This document shows, one piece after another, positions 18,195 through 26,688 of a stretch of DNA of 64,000 bases. The stretch's first letter is position 1, and every line of letters starts with the position of its first letter. This stretch comes from Cognatishimia activa. GTDB lineage: Bacteria; Pseudomonadota; Alphaproteobacteria; Rhodobacterales; Rhodobacteraceae. Made by a program: the position numbers and the translations under genes. Below the pieces are notes generated by a model. That model was not told the origin of the DNA. It searched no databases and worked only from the letters and a program-made list of their open reading frames with translations. Where the stretch lies: assembly GCF_026016445.1 (NCBI RefSeq), contig NZ_CP096147.1, positions 966,501 to 1,030,500 of the forward strand, given 5' to 3'.

Positions 18195-18917
18195 ATGGCC
18201 ACTGAAGAACCCCACGCGGGCCCACGTCACGTGGCCATTATCATGGACGGTAATGGTCGTTGGGCACAGGCCAAAGGGCGGCCACGTTTGTTTGGCCACC
18301 ACGCCGGTGCAAAGCGAGTGAAAGAGATCGTTCGGGCGTGTAAACCACTGGGCGTGAAGTACCTGACCATTTTTGCTTTCTCGACTGAGAATTGGAAACG
18401 CACGCAAAGTGAAGTGTCAGGCCTGATGAGCCTCTTTCGTCAATATATCCGCCGTGAAACTCGCGGGTTGATTGATGAGGGCGTGTGCGTGCGCTTTATT
18501 GGCGACCGTGTGCGGCTGGACCCAAAACTCGTCAAGCTGATGGATGAGCTCGAAGAATCCACTGCAGGCAACGATGTGGTGAACCTTACTATCGCGATTA
18601 ACTACGGTGGTCGGGATGAGGTCGCACGGGCGACCAGACGGCTGGCCAAGGATGTGGCCGACGGTAAGCTCTCGCCTGATGAGGTGAATGAAGAAACACT
18701 GCCAAAGTACTTGGATACAAGAGTTTTGCCAGATCCTGATCTGGTCATTCGCACAAGCGGTGAAGCACGAATTTCGAACTTCCTGCTGTGGCAGTCAGCC
18801 TACGCTGAATATGAATTTGTGAACACGCTCTGGCCAGATTTCTCAGATGAAGAGTTCCAGAAAGTTGTAGGTTCCTTTGGTAAACGCAAGCGTCGTTTCG
18901 GGGCCGTGCCTGCATGA
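18195..18917 (+). CDS. uppS: Undecaprenyl diphosphate synthase (cis-prenyltransferase)
   Basis: The 240-aa enzyme extends farnesyl diphosphate with eight IPP units to the C55 carrier used for peptidoglycan and O-antigen. HVAIIMDGNGRWA carries the essential Asp (about residue 17). GAKRVKEIV and LTIFAFSTENWKR follow, and the C-terminal RTSGEARISNFLLWQSAYAE and FVNTLWPDF are diagnostic. It overlaps cdsA by four bases (ATGA). Confidence 0.97.
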   Translation: MATEEPHAGPRHVAIIMDGNGRWAQAKGRPRLFGHHAGAKRVKEIVRACKPLGVKYLTIFAFSTENWKRTQSEVSGLMSLFRQYIRRETRGLIDEGVCVRFIGDRVRLDPKLVKLMDELEESTAGNDVVNLTIAINYGGRDEVARATRRLAKDVADGKLSPDEVNEETLPKYLDTRVLPDPDLVIRTSGEARISNFLLWQSAYAEYEFVNTLWPDFSDEEFQKVVGSFGKRKRRFGAVPA

Positions 18918-19681
18918 GTTCAGGCGGGAAATGGGCCGATCTTCAGGCGCGGGTTCTGTCGGCAGTCGTGATGCTGGCGGTCGGATTGTTCGGGCTCTGG
19001 CAAGGCGGACCGATCTTTCACTTTCTCGTGGCAGCAGTTTTGGCTGGCATGATTTGGGAATTGACTCGAATGGCGCCCACAAAGAGCGCCTCTTGGCCTG
19101 CACAAATGGGCTTTCTGGTCTTTGCGGCCTTCATGGCCCTCCTGTTTGTCCCGCCCGCTTTCTTTATGCCACTTGTTCTGGCTCCGGCCCTTGTAGGTAT
19201 CAGCGGGCTAACGACTGACAGCTTAAGATACGCCCTTTATTCCGGGGGGCTTCTGCTTGCCTGTTTCGGACTCATTGTGTTGCGAGAGTTTCATGGGGTG
19301 GAATGGGTGCTTTGGCTCATATTCCTAGTCGTGGCTACGGATGTCGCTGGCTACTTTGCAGGCAAGCTCATTGGCGGCCCCAAGTTCTGGCCTTCGCTGA
19401 GCCCTAAAAAAACATGGGCGGGCACCTCTGCCGGTTGGGTCGCTGCATTCTTCGTGGGATTGATCTTTGGCGGCGTGATGCTTGGAGTGATCAGTATGAT
19501 CATCTCTTTCGCAAGCCAGCTAGGGGACATTTCCGAAAGCGCGATCAAACGCCGAGCGGGGGTCAAGGACAGTAGCAATCTCATCCCTGGTCATGGGGGG
19601 CTACTGGATCGTTTTGATGGTTTGATGGCGGCAGCGCTTGTGGTTCTTATGATCTCGGCCACGATCGGTCTGCCGCATTAA
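18914..19681 (+). CDS. cdsA: Phosphatidate cytidylyltransferase
   Basis: This 255-aa integral membrane enzyme makes CDP-diacylglycerol from phosphatidate and CTP. It has about seven hydrophobic helices and the C-terminal CDS signature, here SESAIKRRAGVKDSSNLIP followed by GHGGLLDRFDGLMAA. PKKTWAGTSAGW is also typical. It is coupled to uppS by an ATGA overlap. After its stop there are about 190 bases before rseP, where dxr would be expected in this family. Confidence 0.95.
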   Translation: MSSGGKWADLQARVLSAVVMLAVGLFGLWQGGPIFHFLVAAVLAGMIWELTRMAPTKSASWPAQMGFLVFAAFMALLFVPPAFFMPLVLAPALVGISGLTTDSLRYALYSGGLLLACFGLIVLREFHGVEWVLWLIFLVVATDVAGYFAGKLIGGPKFWPSLSPKKTWAGTSAGWVAAFFVGLIFGGVMLGVISMIISFASQLGDISESAIKRRAGVKDSSNLIPGHGGLLDRFDGLMAAALVVLMISATIGLPH

Positions 19682-19725
19682 GGTTCCGAAGCCAATCCAG
19701 CCCAGATTTCTTGAAATCGCCACAG

Positions 19726-19734
19726 TTATCCACA
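19726..19734 (+). promoter_or_regulatory. Perfect DnaA box
   Basis: The sequence TTATCCACA is the consensus DnaA-binding nonamer. It stands alone in the cdsA-rseP gap, about 140 bases before the rseP start. A chance match is possible. Confidence 0.45.
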
Positions 19735-19873
19735 AAAGACTAAGCCTAACGGACGCCACGATTGGGTGAGCCCCGTTGCGATGACCGCAATAGCGCCTTA
19801 AATGATTGGCAAATGATAATACGCGTCTTTGGCGCAATCGAGCATACAACAGGACCATAAAGGGTACGCGACT

Positions 19874-21220
19874 TTGGATCTTTCATCTCTTCTTCCAAGC
19901 TTTCAGAGCGGTGCTCTGACCATCGTAGCCTTTATCGTTGCGCTTTCTGTGATCGTCGCGATCCATGAATATGGCCACTGTATCGTTGGCCGCTGGTCAG
20001 GCATCCATGCCGAGGTGTTCTCTCTGGGGTTCGGGCCGGTGCTGTACTCGCGGTACGACAAGCGCGGAACCAAATGGCAGATCGCTGCCATCCCAATGGG
20101 TGGCTATGTGCGCTTCAAGGGGGATGCAAACGCAGCCTCCGGCAAAGACGGCGAGACGATGTCGACCCTCAGCGAGAAAGAACTGCGATCCACCATGCAT
20201 GGAGCCCCTCTTTGGGCGCGGTCAGCAACCGTCGCGGCAGGGCCCCTGTTTAACTTCGCGCTCTCGATCCTGATTTTCACCGCTGTCATCCTGTCCCAAG
20301 GGGTCGTCGGCGATAAGCTGATCGTGGGCGAGCTGCGTAATCTGCCTAACCAAAACTATACGCTGCAAGAAGGTGATGTGGTCTTGGAAATTCATGGCGC
20401 GGCCTTCCCAATCGATGCTGACAGCGCGACTTCCGATGCCTTTGTTGATGGTCTGCCAACCCAGCCAGTGCTGGATTATCTGGTTGTCCGCGATGGGGAC
20501 GAGCAACTGGTCACAGGCCCACATCTGTATCCGCCTTATGTCACCCATGTGGCACCGCAAAGCGCTGCCTATGCGACAGGTTTGAAAGAAGGTGATGTGA
20601 TCACCGGAGTTGATGGCACGCCGATACATGTGTTCAGGGAACTCAAGACTGCTGTAGAGTCCTCTGATGGCGCGACGCTCGCGCTCGACGTGTGGCGCGA
20701 TGGGGTTGTTGATCAATTCGATCTTACACCAAAACGCGTTGACGAACCTCTGCCCGAGGGCGGTTTCCATACGCAATGGCGTATTGGTATTGGCGGAGGT
20801 CTGGCCTTCCAGCCTGCAACTGAACCTGCAGGTTTGGGAACAGCCCTCAGTGTGGCCGTGTCTCGTACAGGCGATATCATCCAAGGGTCTCTGTCTGGCC
20901 TCTATCACATGGTCACTGGGGCGATCAGCAGCTGCAACCTTTCCGGCCCAATTGGCATTGCGCAGGTGTCTGGTGCTATGGCGAGCCAAGGCTCTGGTGA
21001 TTTCATTCGCTTCATTGCGGTTTTGTCGACCGCCATTGGCCTGCTTAATCTTTTCCCAATCCCGGTTTTGGATGGGGGCCATTTGGTATTTTACGCCTAT
21101 GAAGCGGTCACGCGCCGGAAACCAAATGACAATGTGGTTCGCGTTATGATGACCTTTGGTCTTATGATCATCATTGCGCTTATGGTGTTTGGGGTCAGTA
21201 ACGATCTTTTCTGCCCGTAA
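19874..21220 (+). CDS. rseP: Site-2 zinc metalloprotease RseP
   Basis: This 448-aa intramembrane protease cleaves anti-sigma factors and remnant signal peptides in the inner membrane. The zinc motif HEYGH lies at residues 31-35 in the first transmembrane helix. Further elements are GFGPVLYSRYDKRGTKWQIAA, a central PDZ region (about 200-300, with APQSAAYATGLKEGDVITGVDG) and the C-terminal LNLFPIPVLDGGHL with the third catalytic Asp. The TTG at 19874, nine bases after AAAGGG, gives the family N-terminus. An in-frame TTG at 19829 is less likely. It is followed by a 46-aa ORF and bamA. Confidence 0.93.
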   Translation: MDLSSLLPSFQSGALTIVAFIVALSVIVAIHEYGHCIVGRWSGIHAEVFSLGFGPVLYSRYDKRGTKWQIAAIPMGGYVRFKGDANAASGKDGETMSTLSEKELRSTMHGAPLWARSATVAAGPLFNFALSILIFTAVILSQGVVGDKLIVGELRNLPNQNYTLQEGDVVLEIHGAAFPIDADSATSDAFVDGLPTQPVLDYLVVRDGDEQLVTGPHLYPPYVTHVAPQSAAYATGLKEGDVITGVDGTPIHVFRELKTAVESSDGATLALDVWRDGVVDQFDLTPKRVDEPLPEGGFHTQWRIGIGGGLAFQPATEPAGLGTALSVAVSRTGDIIQGSLSGLYHMVTGAISSCNLSGPIGIAQVSGAMASQGSGDFIRFIAVLSTAIGLLNLFPIPVLDGGHLVFYAYEAVTRRKPNDNVVRVMMTFGLMIIIALMVFGVSNDLFCP

Positions 21221-21319
21221 ATTCTGACGATTAACCCTAAAAATCGTTTGTTGCCCTAATGTTGCCCAATTGCTGGTAGATACTCCCTGCAAAGAGGCAA
21301 TTAAGCAGCGGAGCGACGC

Positions 21320-21460
21320 ATGCAAACGATTCAAAACGGTTACCGCGCCATGAACGTGCTGTGGAATGTGAACTGGGAACGCGTGATGTTTCCGGCGGCA
21401 ATTTTGCTGTCTTTGGGCATTGCAGCTCAGCTGGGCAGCATGGGCTTTTTTTGGCACTGA
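21320..21460 (+). CDS. 46-aa predicted membrane peptide between rseP and bamA
   Basis: A short frame begins MQTIQNGYRAMNVLW at an ATG six bases after GGAG, continues with a hydrophobic helix (FPAAILLSLGIAAQLG, about residues 24-40) and ends GFFWH. This suggests a small single-pass inner-membrane protein. It has an amphipathic, Trp/Asn-rich N-terminus. The tandem repeat TGTTGCCC at 21249-21256 and 21260-21267 (11-bp period) precedes it and could be an operator. Function unknown. It is below normal ORF cut-offs. Confidence 0.55.
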   Translation: MQTIQNGYRAMNVLWNVNWERVMFPAAILLSLGIAAQLGSMGFFWH

Positions 21461-21599
21461 TTGCTGATTTATTTCAGACCGTAACAACTTGAAATTATTA
21501 GCCACGCGTTCTTGCCGATCGCGTGGTTTGTGCTTTTGACATTAAGCCATATTCCCGGTACTCACGATGCCACTGGGATGTCTGACAGGAATTGGGTTA

Positions 21600-23966
21600 A
21601 TGAGCGAGCAAGCAGGGGGCGTAAGCCGCCGTCGCAACCATAAAAAAGGGTTGCTACGCAGGACAACATTTGCATTTTCCGTAGTATTATCAATGGGTTT
21701 ATTGGCTTCGCCTGAATTGGCTGAGGCGCAGAGCTACCGTTTTACGACGCTCGCCATTGAAGGGAACAACCGTATCGAGGACGCTGCCATCGCCTCTTAT
21801 GCGGGAATCGCGCGGGGCCAAGTGGTCTCTGGTGGCGATTTAAACGATGCATATCAACGCATTTTGGGCAGCGGGTTGTTTGAATCCGTTGAATTGACAC
21901 CGGCAGGCAATCGTCTGGTCATTCGCGTCGTCGAGTTTCCTACGATCAACGTGGTGCGCTTTGAGGGTAACCGTCGTCTCAAGGATGATGTGTTGGAAGC
22001 CGTGGTGGAGTCCCAGTCCCGCCGTGTGCTGAACCCAGCGACCGCAGAGCGAGATGCTGATGCCATCGCTGATGCCTATGCGCAAAGCGGACGTATTGCG
22101 GCCCGCGTGACCCCACGGATCATCCGCCGCTCGGAAAATCGCGCGGATTTGGTGTTTGAAATATTCGAAGGTTCGTTGGCTGAAATTGAACGCCTGAGCT
22201 TTGTTGGCAACCGGGTCTATTCAGATCGTCGCCTTCGCCGCGAACTGGATACGAAGCAAGCCGGTCTTCTGCGCGCTGTCGTGAAACGCGACACGCTGGT
22301 TGAGGACCGTATCGAGTTTGATAAACAGCTTCTGCGCGATTTCTATCAATCCCGCGGTTACGTCGATTTCCGTGTCACCGGTGTAAATGCCGAGCTTGCG
22401 CGTGAACGAGACGCATACTTCATCACATTTAATGTGGAAGAAGGTCAGCAGTTTACATTTGGTGAGATCACAGTCACTAGCGATTTGCCGGAAGTTGATG
22501 TCGAGACCTTCGAGAAGACGTTGAAGGTCCGCTCCGGCAAGACCTATTCTCCGCTCCATGTGGAGAGTGCTATCTCTCGAATGGAACGTGAGGCGACAAG
22601 GCAGGGCCTTGACTTTGTACGGGTTGAGCCTCGCATCAGCCGCAACGATCGTGACTTGTCGTTGGATGTCGAGTTCGCTCTGGTGCGTGGTCCGCGTGTC
22701 TTCGTTGAGCGGATTGACATTGAAGGCAACACAACGACATTGGATCGCGTTGTACGCCAACAGTTCAAAGTGGCCGAAGGTGACCCTTTCAACCCGCGTG
22801 AAATTCGTGACGCAGCAGAGCGTATTCGCGCACTCGGTTTCTTTTCAGCTTCTGATGTGAATGCACGACAGGGCTCAACACCTGATCAGGTGATCGTTGA
22901 TGTGGATGTGGAAGAACAGCCCACCGGATCTTTGTCCTTTGGCGGTACCTATTCGACGGATTCTGGCTTTGGCTTGGTTGCTGGTTTTTCAGAGCGTAAC
23001 TTCTTGGGTCGCGGCCAAACGCTCTCTGTGAATGTTTCAACATCCCCCGATGTGAATGACTATACACTGAGTTTTGTAGAACCAGCATTCCTTGGACGTG
23101 ATGTCGCGCTTGGATTTGCTCTAAGTTATCAGGACAGCAACCAAAGCTCGGTTCGCTATACGAATACCACGGGTCAGTTCCAACCGTTCCTTGGCTTTTC
23201 ACTCGGAGACCAAAGCCGTTTGCAGGTGCGCTATACCTATAGTGACGTAGATATGGTCGTGCCGACAGCTTCCGCTGTGGCTGGATCGATCATTGACACG
23301 GAAGCCGCGCGCGGTCGTCTGAATAGCAGCGAAGTGGGCTATACGTATACTTACGATAGCCGCATTGGTGGACTTAACCCCGATGCTAGTATTTTGCTTG
23401 AGTTTGGACAGGACTTTGCTGGTCCTGGTAGCGATGTTGAATACGTTAAGACAACAGCACGTGCGGTGGCTCAAACCAAAGTCTTGAATGGCGACGTTAC
23501 ATTGCGTGCGAGCCTGGAAGGCGGTGCGATTTATGCGCCTGACAACAATACGCGTGTTCATCAGCGCTTTGCCCTCGGCAGTCGCCAGTTCCGCGGGTTT
23601 GAGCCCTTTGGTATTGGTCCACGTGAAGTTTCTCTTGGTGATGGCGGCACCACCGTTAACGACGGTTTGGGTGGTAAATTCTTCGCAGTCGCGCGATTTG
23701 AAGCGGAATTCCCGCTCGGCTTGCCTGAGGAATACGGCATTTCAGGTGGTGTATTTTATGACGTTGGCTCGCTTTGGGGGACTGACGGTGCTGCTGGTGC
23801 GGGGACATTGCTCTATGATGACTTCACAGCCCGTCAAACAGTCGGTGTTTCGATATTCTGGGATACACCAATTGGTCCATTGCAGTTCAATTGGTCGAAA
23901 GCCTTGGACAAGCAGACATTTGACAGGGATCAGAGCTTTAACCTGACGATCAGGACAGAGTTCTAA
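21600..23966 (+). CDS. bamA: Outer membrane protein assembly factor BamA
   Basis: BamA (788 aa) is the central subunit of the complex that folds beta-barrel proteins into the outer membrane. After a basic lead and signal peptide (to about residue 44, AEAQ-S) come five POTRA domains (about 48-420) and a 16-strand Omp85 barrel (about 430-788). The VRGF-like barrel-lid motif reads QFRGFEPFGIG here, and the C-terminus ends ...LTIRTEF with terminal Phe. The ATG at 21600 follows AGGA at nine bases. Skp follows two bases after the stop, which fits their joint role. Confidence 0.96.
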   Translation: MSEQAGGVSRRRNHKKGLLRRTTFAFSVVLSMGLLASPELAEAQSYRFTTLAIEGNNRIEDAAIASYAGIARGQVVSGGDLNDAYQRILGSGLFESVELTPAGNRLVIRVVEFPTINVVRFEGNRRLKDDVLEAVVESQSRRVLNPATAERDADAIADAYAQSGRIAARVTPRIIRRSENRADLVFEIFEGSLAEIERLSFVGNRVYSDRRLRRELDTKQAGLLRAVVKRDTLVEDRIEFDKQLLRDFYQSRGYVDFRVTGVNAELARERDAYFITFNVEEGQQFTFGEITVTSDLPEVDVETFEKTLKVRSGKTYSPLHVESAISRMEREATRQGLDFVRVEPRISRNDRDLSLDVEFALVRGPRVFVERIDIEGNTTTLDRVVRQQFKVAEGDPFNPREIRDAAERIRALGFFSASDVNARQGSTPDQVIVDVDVEEQPTGSLSFGGTYSTDSGFGLVAGFSERNFLGRGQTLSVNVSTSPDVNDYTLSFVEPAFLGRDVALGFALSYQDSNQSSVRYTNTTGQFQPFLGFSLGDQSRLQVRYTYSDVDMVVPTASAVAGSIIDTEAARGRLNSSEVGYTYTYDSRIGGLNPDASILLEFGQDFAGPGSDVEYVKTTARAVAQTKVLNGDVTLRASLEGGAIYAPDNNTRVHQRFALGSRQFRGFEPFGIGPREVSLGDGGTTVNDGLGGKFFAVARFEAEFPLGLPEEYGISGGVFYDVGSLWGTDGAAGAGTLLYDDFTARQTVGVSIFWDTPIGPLQFNWSKALDKQTFDRDQSFNLTIRTEF

Positions 23967-23967
23967 G

Positions 23968-24540
23968 GTGACATCTGTACTGAAGGCCCTGATAATAACG
24001 ATTGGCATGTGCCTCATGCCAATCGTCGCTGATGCGCAATCGCGAAGCCTTCCTGCGAGTTCCGTTCTAATTATTGATAGCGAAAGACTGTTTTTGGAGT
24101 CTGACTTCGGCAAACGAGTTGTGGCCGAGCAGCAAGCAGAAACGGCGCTTCTTGCCGCGGAATATCGACGCATTGAGGCAGAGCTATCCCAGGAGGAACT
24201 CGCGCTTACACAAAAGCGTCCTGATATGACACCTGAGGATTTCCGAAAGGTGGCTGACGCCTTTGATGAGCGCGTAGAAACCATACGCACAACGCAGGAA
24301 CGACGCGAAGTTGAACTCGCTGCATGGGGAGAGCAAGAGCGTCAGAGGTTCATCCAATTGCTGAGACCAGTGTTTGAGACGGTTCTGAGCGAGAGAGGAG
24401 CCGTGGTTGTGATGGAGAAACGTACAGTGTTCGCATCTAGCAGCGCGCTTGATGTGACCCAGATTGTCCTTGAGCAGGCCAACCTGATGTTGGGCGATGG
24501 TGCCCAGCAAACCGAAGACAGTGAAACAAACGAAAACTAA
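23968..24540 (+). CDS. skp: Periplasmic chaperone Skp/OmpH
   Basis: This 190-aa exported protein has a signal peptide (to about residue 23, VADAQS), a short beta segment (VLIIDSERLFLESDFGKRV) and a long charged coiled coil (about 60-130). A C-terminal strand, GAVVVMEKRTVFASSSALDVT, closes it. It is of the OmpH/Skp family, which holds unfolded outer-membrane proteins in the periplasm. The GTG start at 23968 lies two bases after the bamA stop, so translation is probably coupled. Confidence 0.9.
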   Translation: MTSVLKALIITIGMCLMPIVADAQSRSLPASSVLIIDSERLFLESDFGKRVVAEQQAETALLAAEYRRIEAELSQEELALTQKRPDMTPEDFRKVADAFDERVETIRTTQERREVELAAWGEQERQRFIQLLRPVFETVLSERGAVVVMEKRTVFASSSALDVTQIVLEQANLMLGDGAQQTEDSETNEN

Positions 24541-24621
24541 CGTGTTGCGGGTTCCCTTGCCCTGACGTCGAGCTGTTGTTAGGGACGGAAAGAGACCGCG
24601 AAAGAACAGCAGGAGCCAAAA

Positions 24622-25086
24622 ATGAGCGAATCTTTGAAATCCGCCGACATCCATCTGATCCAACGGATAATCCCACATCGTTATCCTTTCCTGCTGGTAG
24701 ACAAAGTGGTTGATATTGACGGCTACCAAACCGCGACCGGCATCAAGAATGTCACCATGAACGAGCCGCATTTTCAGGGCCATTTCCCGGGCAACCCGAT
24801 TATGCCAGGTGTGACCATCATCGAAGCAATGGCGCAGACCGCAGCGATCATGGTGGGCACGGAACTTGGTATGGAAGACAAGAACATGCAGGTCTATTTC
24901 ATGGCCATCGACAAGTGCAAATTCCGCCGCATGGTGGTGCCGGGCGATGTGCTGGAGATGAAACTGACAACTGTGCGTGGCAAGCCCGGCGGCAAGGTCT
25001 GGAAGTTCTCAGGTGTGGCGGAAGTTGAAGGTGAAATGGCCGCAGAGGCTGAATTCACCGCGATGATGGAATTGCCGAAGGCCTAA
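24622..25086 (+). CDS. fabZ: 3-hydroxyacyl-ACP dehydratase FabZ
   Basis: This 154-aa hotdog-fold dehydratase of type II fatty-acid synthesis has the catalytic His54 in [11 protein letters not shown] and Glu68 in [24 protein letters not shown] is the family start. It follows skp after about 80 bases and has AGGAG before its ATG. Together with lpxA it supplies and uses 3-hydroxyacyl-ACP at the branch between phospholipid and lipid A synthesis. lpxD, which lies here in many proteobacteria, is not between skp and fabZ. Confidence 0.96.
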   Translation: MSESLKSADIHLIQRIIPHRYPFLLVDKVVDIDGYQTATGIKNVTMNEPHFQGHFPGNPIMPGVTIIEAMAQTAAIMVGTELGMEDKNMQVYFMAIDKCKFRRMVVPGDVLEMKLTTVRGKPGGKVWKFSGVAEVEGEMAAEAEFTAMMELPKA

Positions 25087-25090
25087 ACGA

Positions 25091-25888
25091 ATGGCAATTT
25101 CCCCCGAAGCTGAGGTCCATGTATCCGCGGTCATAGAAGATGGCGCAAGCATTGCTGCAGGCTGCAAAGTTGGCCCGTTCTGCGTTGTGGGACCCAAAGT
25201 CGTACTGCACGCGGGCGTCGAGCTCAAATCTCATGCCATCGTGATCGGTGATACTGAGATCGGTGAAGACAGTGTTGTTTTCAGCTTCGCCGTGATTGGA
25301 GAGATCCCGCAGGATCTGAAGTTCAAAGGTGAGGCGAGCAAGCTCGTCATCGGCAAGCGCAACCGTATCCGCGAACATGTGACGATGAACTGTGGCACCG
25401 AGGGCGGTGGCGGCTTGACCAAAATCGGAGACGATGGGCTCTTTATGGCCGGATGCCATGTTGCGCATGACGCACAAATCGGGGATCGGGTTATTCTGGT
25501 GAATTCGGTCGCCGTGGCGGGGCACTGTATCATTGAGGATGATGTGATTGTCGGCGGTCTGTCAGGTGTGCACCAGTTTGTTCGTATAGGCCGTGGCGCC
25601 ATCATTGGCGCGGTTTGCATGGTGACAAACGACGTGATCCCGTATGGCCTCGTGCAGGGTCCTCGTGGGCAGCTTGATGGCTTGAACCTCGTGGGTCTGA
25701 AGCGCCGTGGTGTGCCGCGCGAGGATATCTCTGCCCTGCGCAAGGCGTTCCAAGAACTGGGCAACGGCGAAGGCTCTTTCCAGGAGAGAAGCAAGCGTGT
25801 TGGCGAAAACGCCGAGAGCGACTACGTCAAAGAAATCATTGATTTTGTACTGGGCGAAAGCGATCGCTCCTATCTGACGCCTCAATAA
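25091..25888 (+). CDS. lpxA: UDP-N-acetylglucosamine acyltransferase
   Basis: LpxA (265 aa) performs the first committed step of lipid A synthesis. It has a left-handed beta-helix made of hexapeptide repeats (about 1-190) with the catalytic His126 in CHVAHDAQIG. The helical C-terminal domain contains GLNLVGLKRRGVPRE. The start is four bases after the fabZ stop, and the stop overlaps the next ATG by one base (TAATG). Confidence 0.96.
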   Translation: MAISPEAEVHVSAVIEDGASIAAGCKVGPFCVVGPKVVLHAGVELKSHAIVIGDTEIGEDSVVFSFAVIGEIPQDLKFKGEASKLVIGKRNRIREHVTMNCGTEGGGGLTKIGDDGLFMAGCHVAHDAQIGDRVILVNSVAVAGHCIIEDDVIVGGLSGVHQFVRIGRGAIIGAVCMVTNDVIPYGLVQGPRGQLDGLNLVGLKRRGVPREDISALRKAFQELGNGEGSFQERSKRVGENAESDYVKEIIDFVLGESDRSYLTPQ

Positions 25889-26688
25889 TGGGGCGTCTTG
25901 CCATCATCTCGGCCAAGGGGCTGCTGCCAGTGGAACTGGCGCGCGCCGTGCCTGACGCTTTGATTGTCACGCTGAAAGGCGTAGCTCATGATCAAAGCGG
26001 ACCAGTGCATGAACACCAGTTTGAAAAGCTTGGCGCGTTGTTTGTGGATTTGAAATCCGAAGGTGTAACTGAAGTTGTTTTTGCTGGGGCTATGTCGCGG
26101 CCAAAGCTAGATCCTGCGGACTTTGATGATTTCATGCAGGCCACTGCGCCGCGGCTGATGGCAGCCTTCGGTGCGGGGGATGATGCGCTGTTGCGTTTGG
26201 TTGTCTCTCTTTTTGAAGAAAATGGTCTCTCGGTTCGTGGTGCACATGAGATTTTGGAAATCACCGCCAAGACAGGTCTGATCGCAGGCCCTGCGCCGGA
26301 TGAAACCGCGTTGAAAGATGCTCAACGAGGCACAGAGATTCTGTCGGTCATCTCTTCGCTAGACGTCGGGCAGGGTGCTGTTGTTGCTGGTGGGCTCTGC
26401 TTGGGAATTGAAACGCTTCAGGGCACCGATGCAATGTTGAGCTTTGTCGCTGAAACCCCAGAGCATCTGCGCCGCGCTAAGGGCGTTTTTGTCAAAGCCC
26501 CAAAGGCTGGCCAAGACCTGCGCGTTGATATGCCCGCCATCGGGCCTGACACCATCAGGAACGTTGCACAGGCGGGCCTCGCCGGTGTTGCGCTTGCTGC
26601 GGGTCGGGTTTTGGTGCTGGATCGCGAGGTATCGCTTAAACTTGCTGAGGATCTGGGCGTCTTTATCTACGGATTGGAGGACCTTTAA
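25888..26688 (+). CDS. lpxI: UDP-2,3-diacylglucosamine diphosphatase LpxI
   Basis: This 266-aa DUF1009 protein is the LpxI-type enzyme that hydrolyses UDP-2,3-diacylglucosamine to lipid X, replacing LpxH in alphaproteobacteria. Typical segments are GLLPVELARA at the start, FAGAMSRPKLDP in the middle, and AVVAGGLCLGIETLQGTDAM and FVKAPKAGQDLRVDMPAIGP in the C-terminal catalytic domain. It is coupled to lpxA by a one-base overlap and abuts lpxB directly. Confidence 0.95.
   Translation: MGRLAIISAKGLLPVELARAVPDALIVTLKGVAHDQSGPVHEHQFEKLGALFVDLKSEGVTEVVFAGAMSRPKLDPADFDDFMQATAPRLMAAFGAGDDALLRLVVSLFEENGLSVRGAHEILEITAKTGLIAGPAPDETALKDAQRGTEILSVISSLDVGQGAVVAGGLCLGIETLQGTDAMLSFVAETPEHLRRAKGVFVKAPKAGQDLRVDMPAIGPDTIRNVAQAGLAGVALAAGRVLVLDREVSLKLAEDLGVFIYGLEDL

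Noticed and set aside
20222-21505. Minus-strand ORF of 427 codons
   Set aside because: It is antisense to rseP over its whole length, its His/Arg/Gln-rich composition is that of a shadow frame, and rseP is unmistakable on the plus strand.
24541-24621. Absence of lpxD between skp and fabZ
   Set aside because: I am not sure lpxD normally lies here in this family, so the absence is noted in the fabZ entry but not scored.
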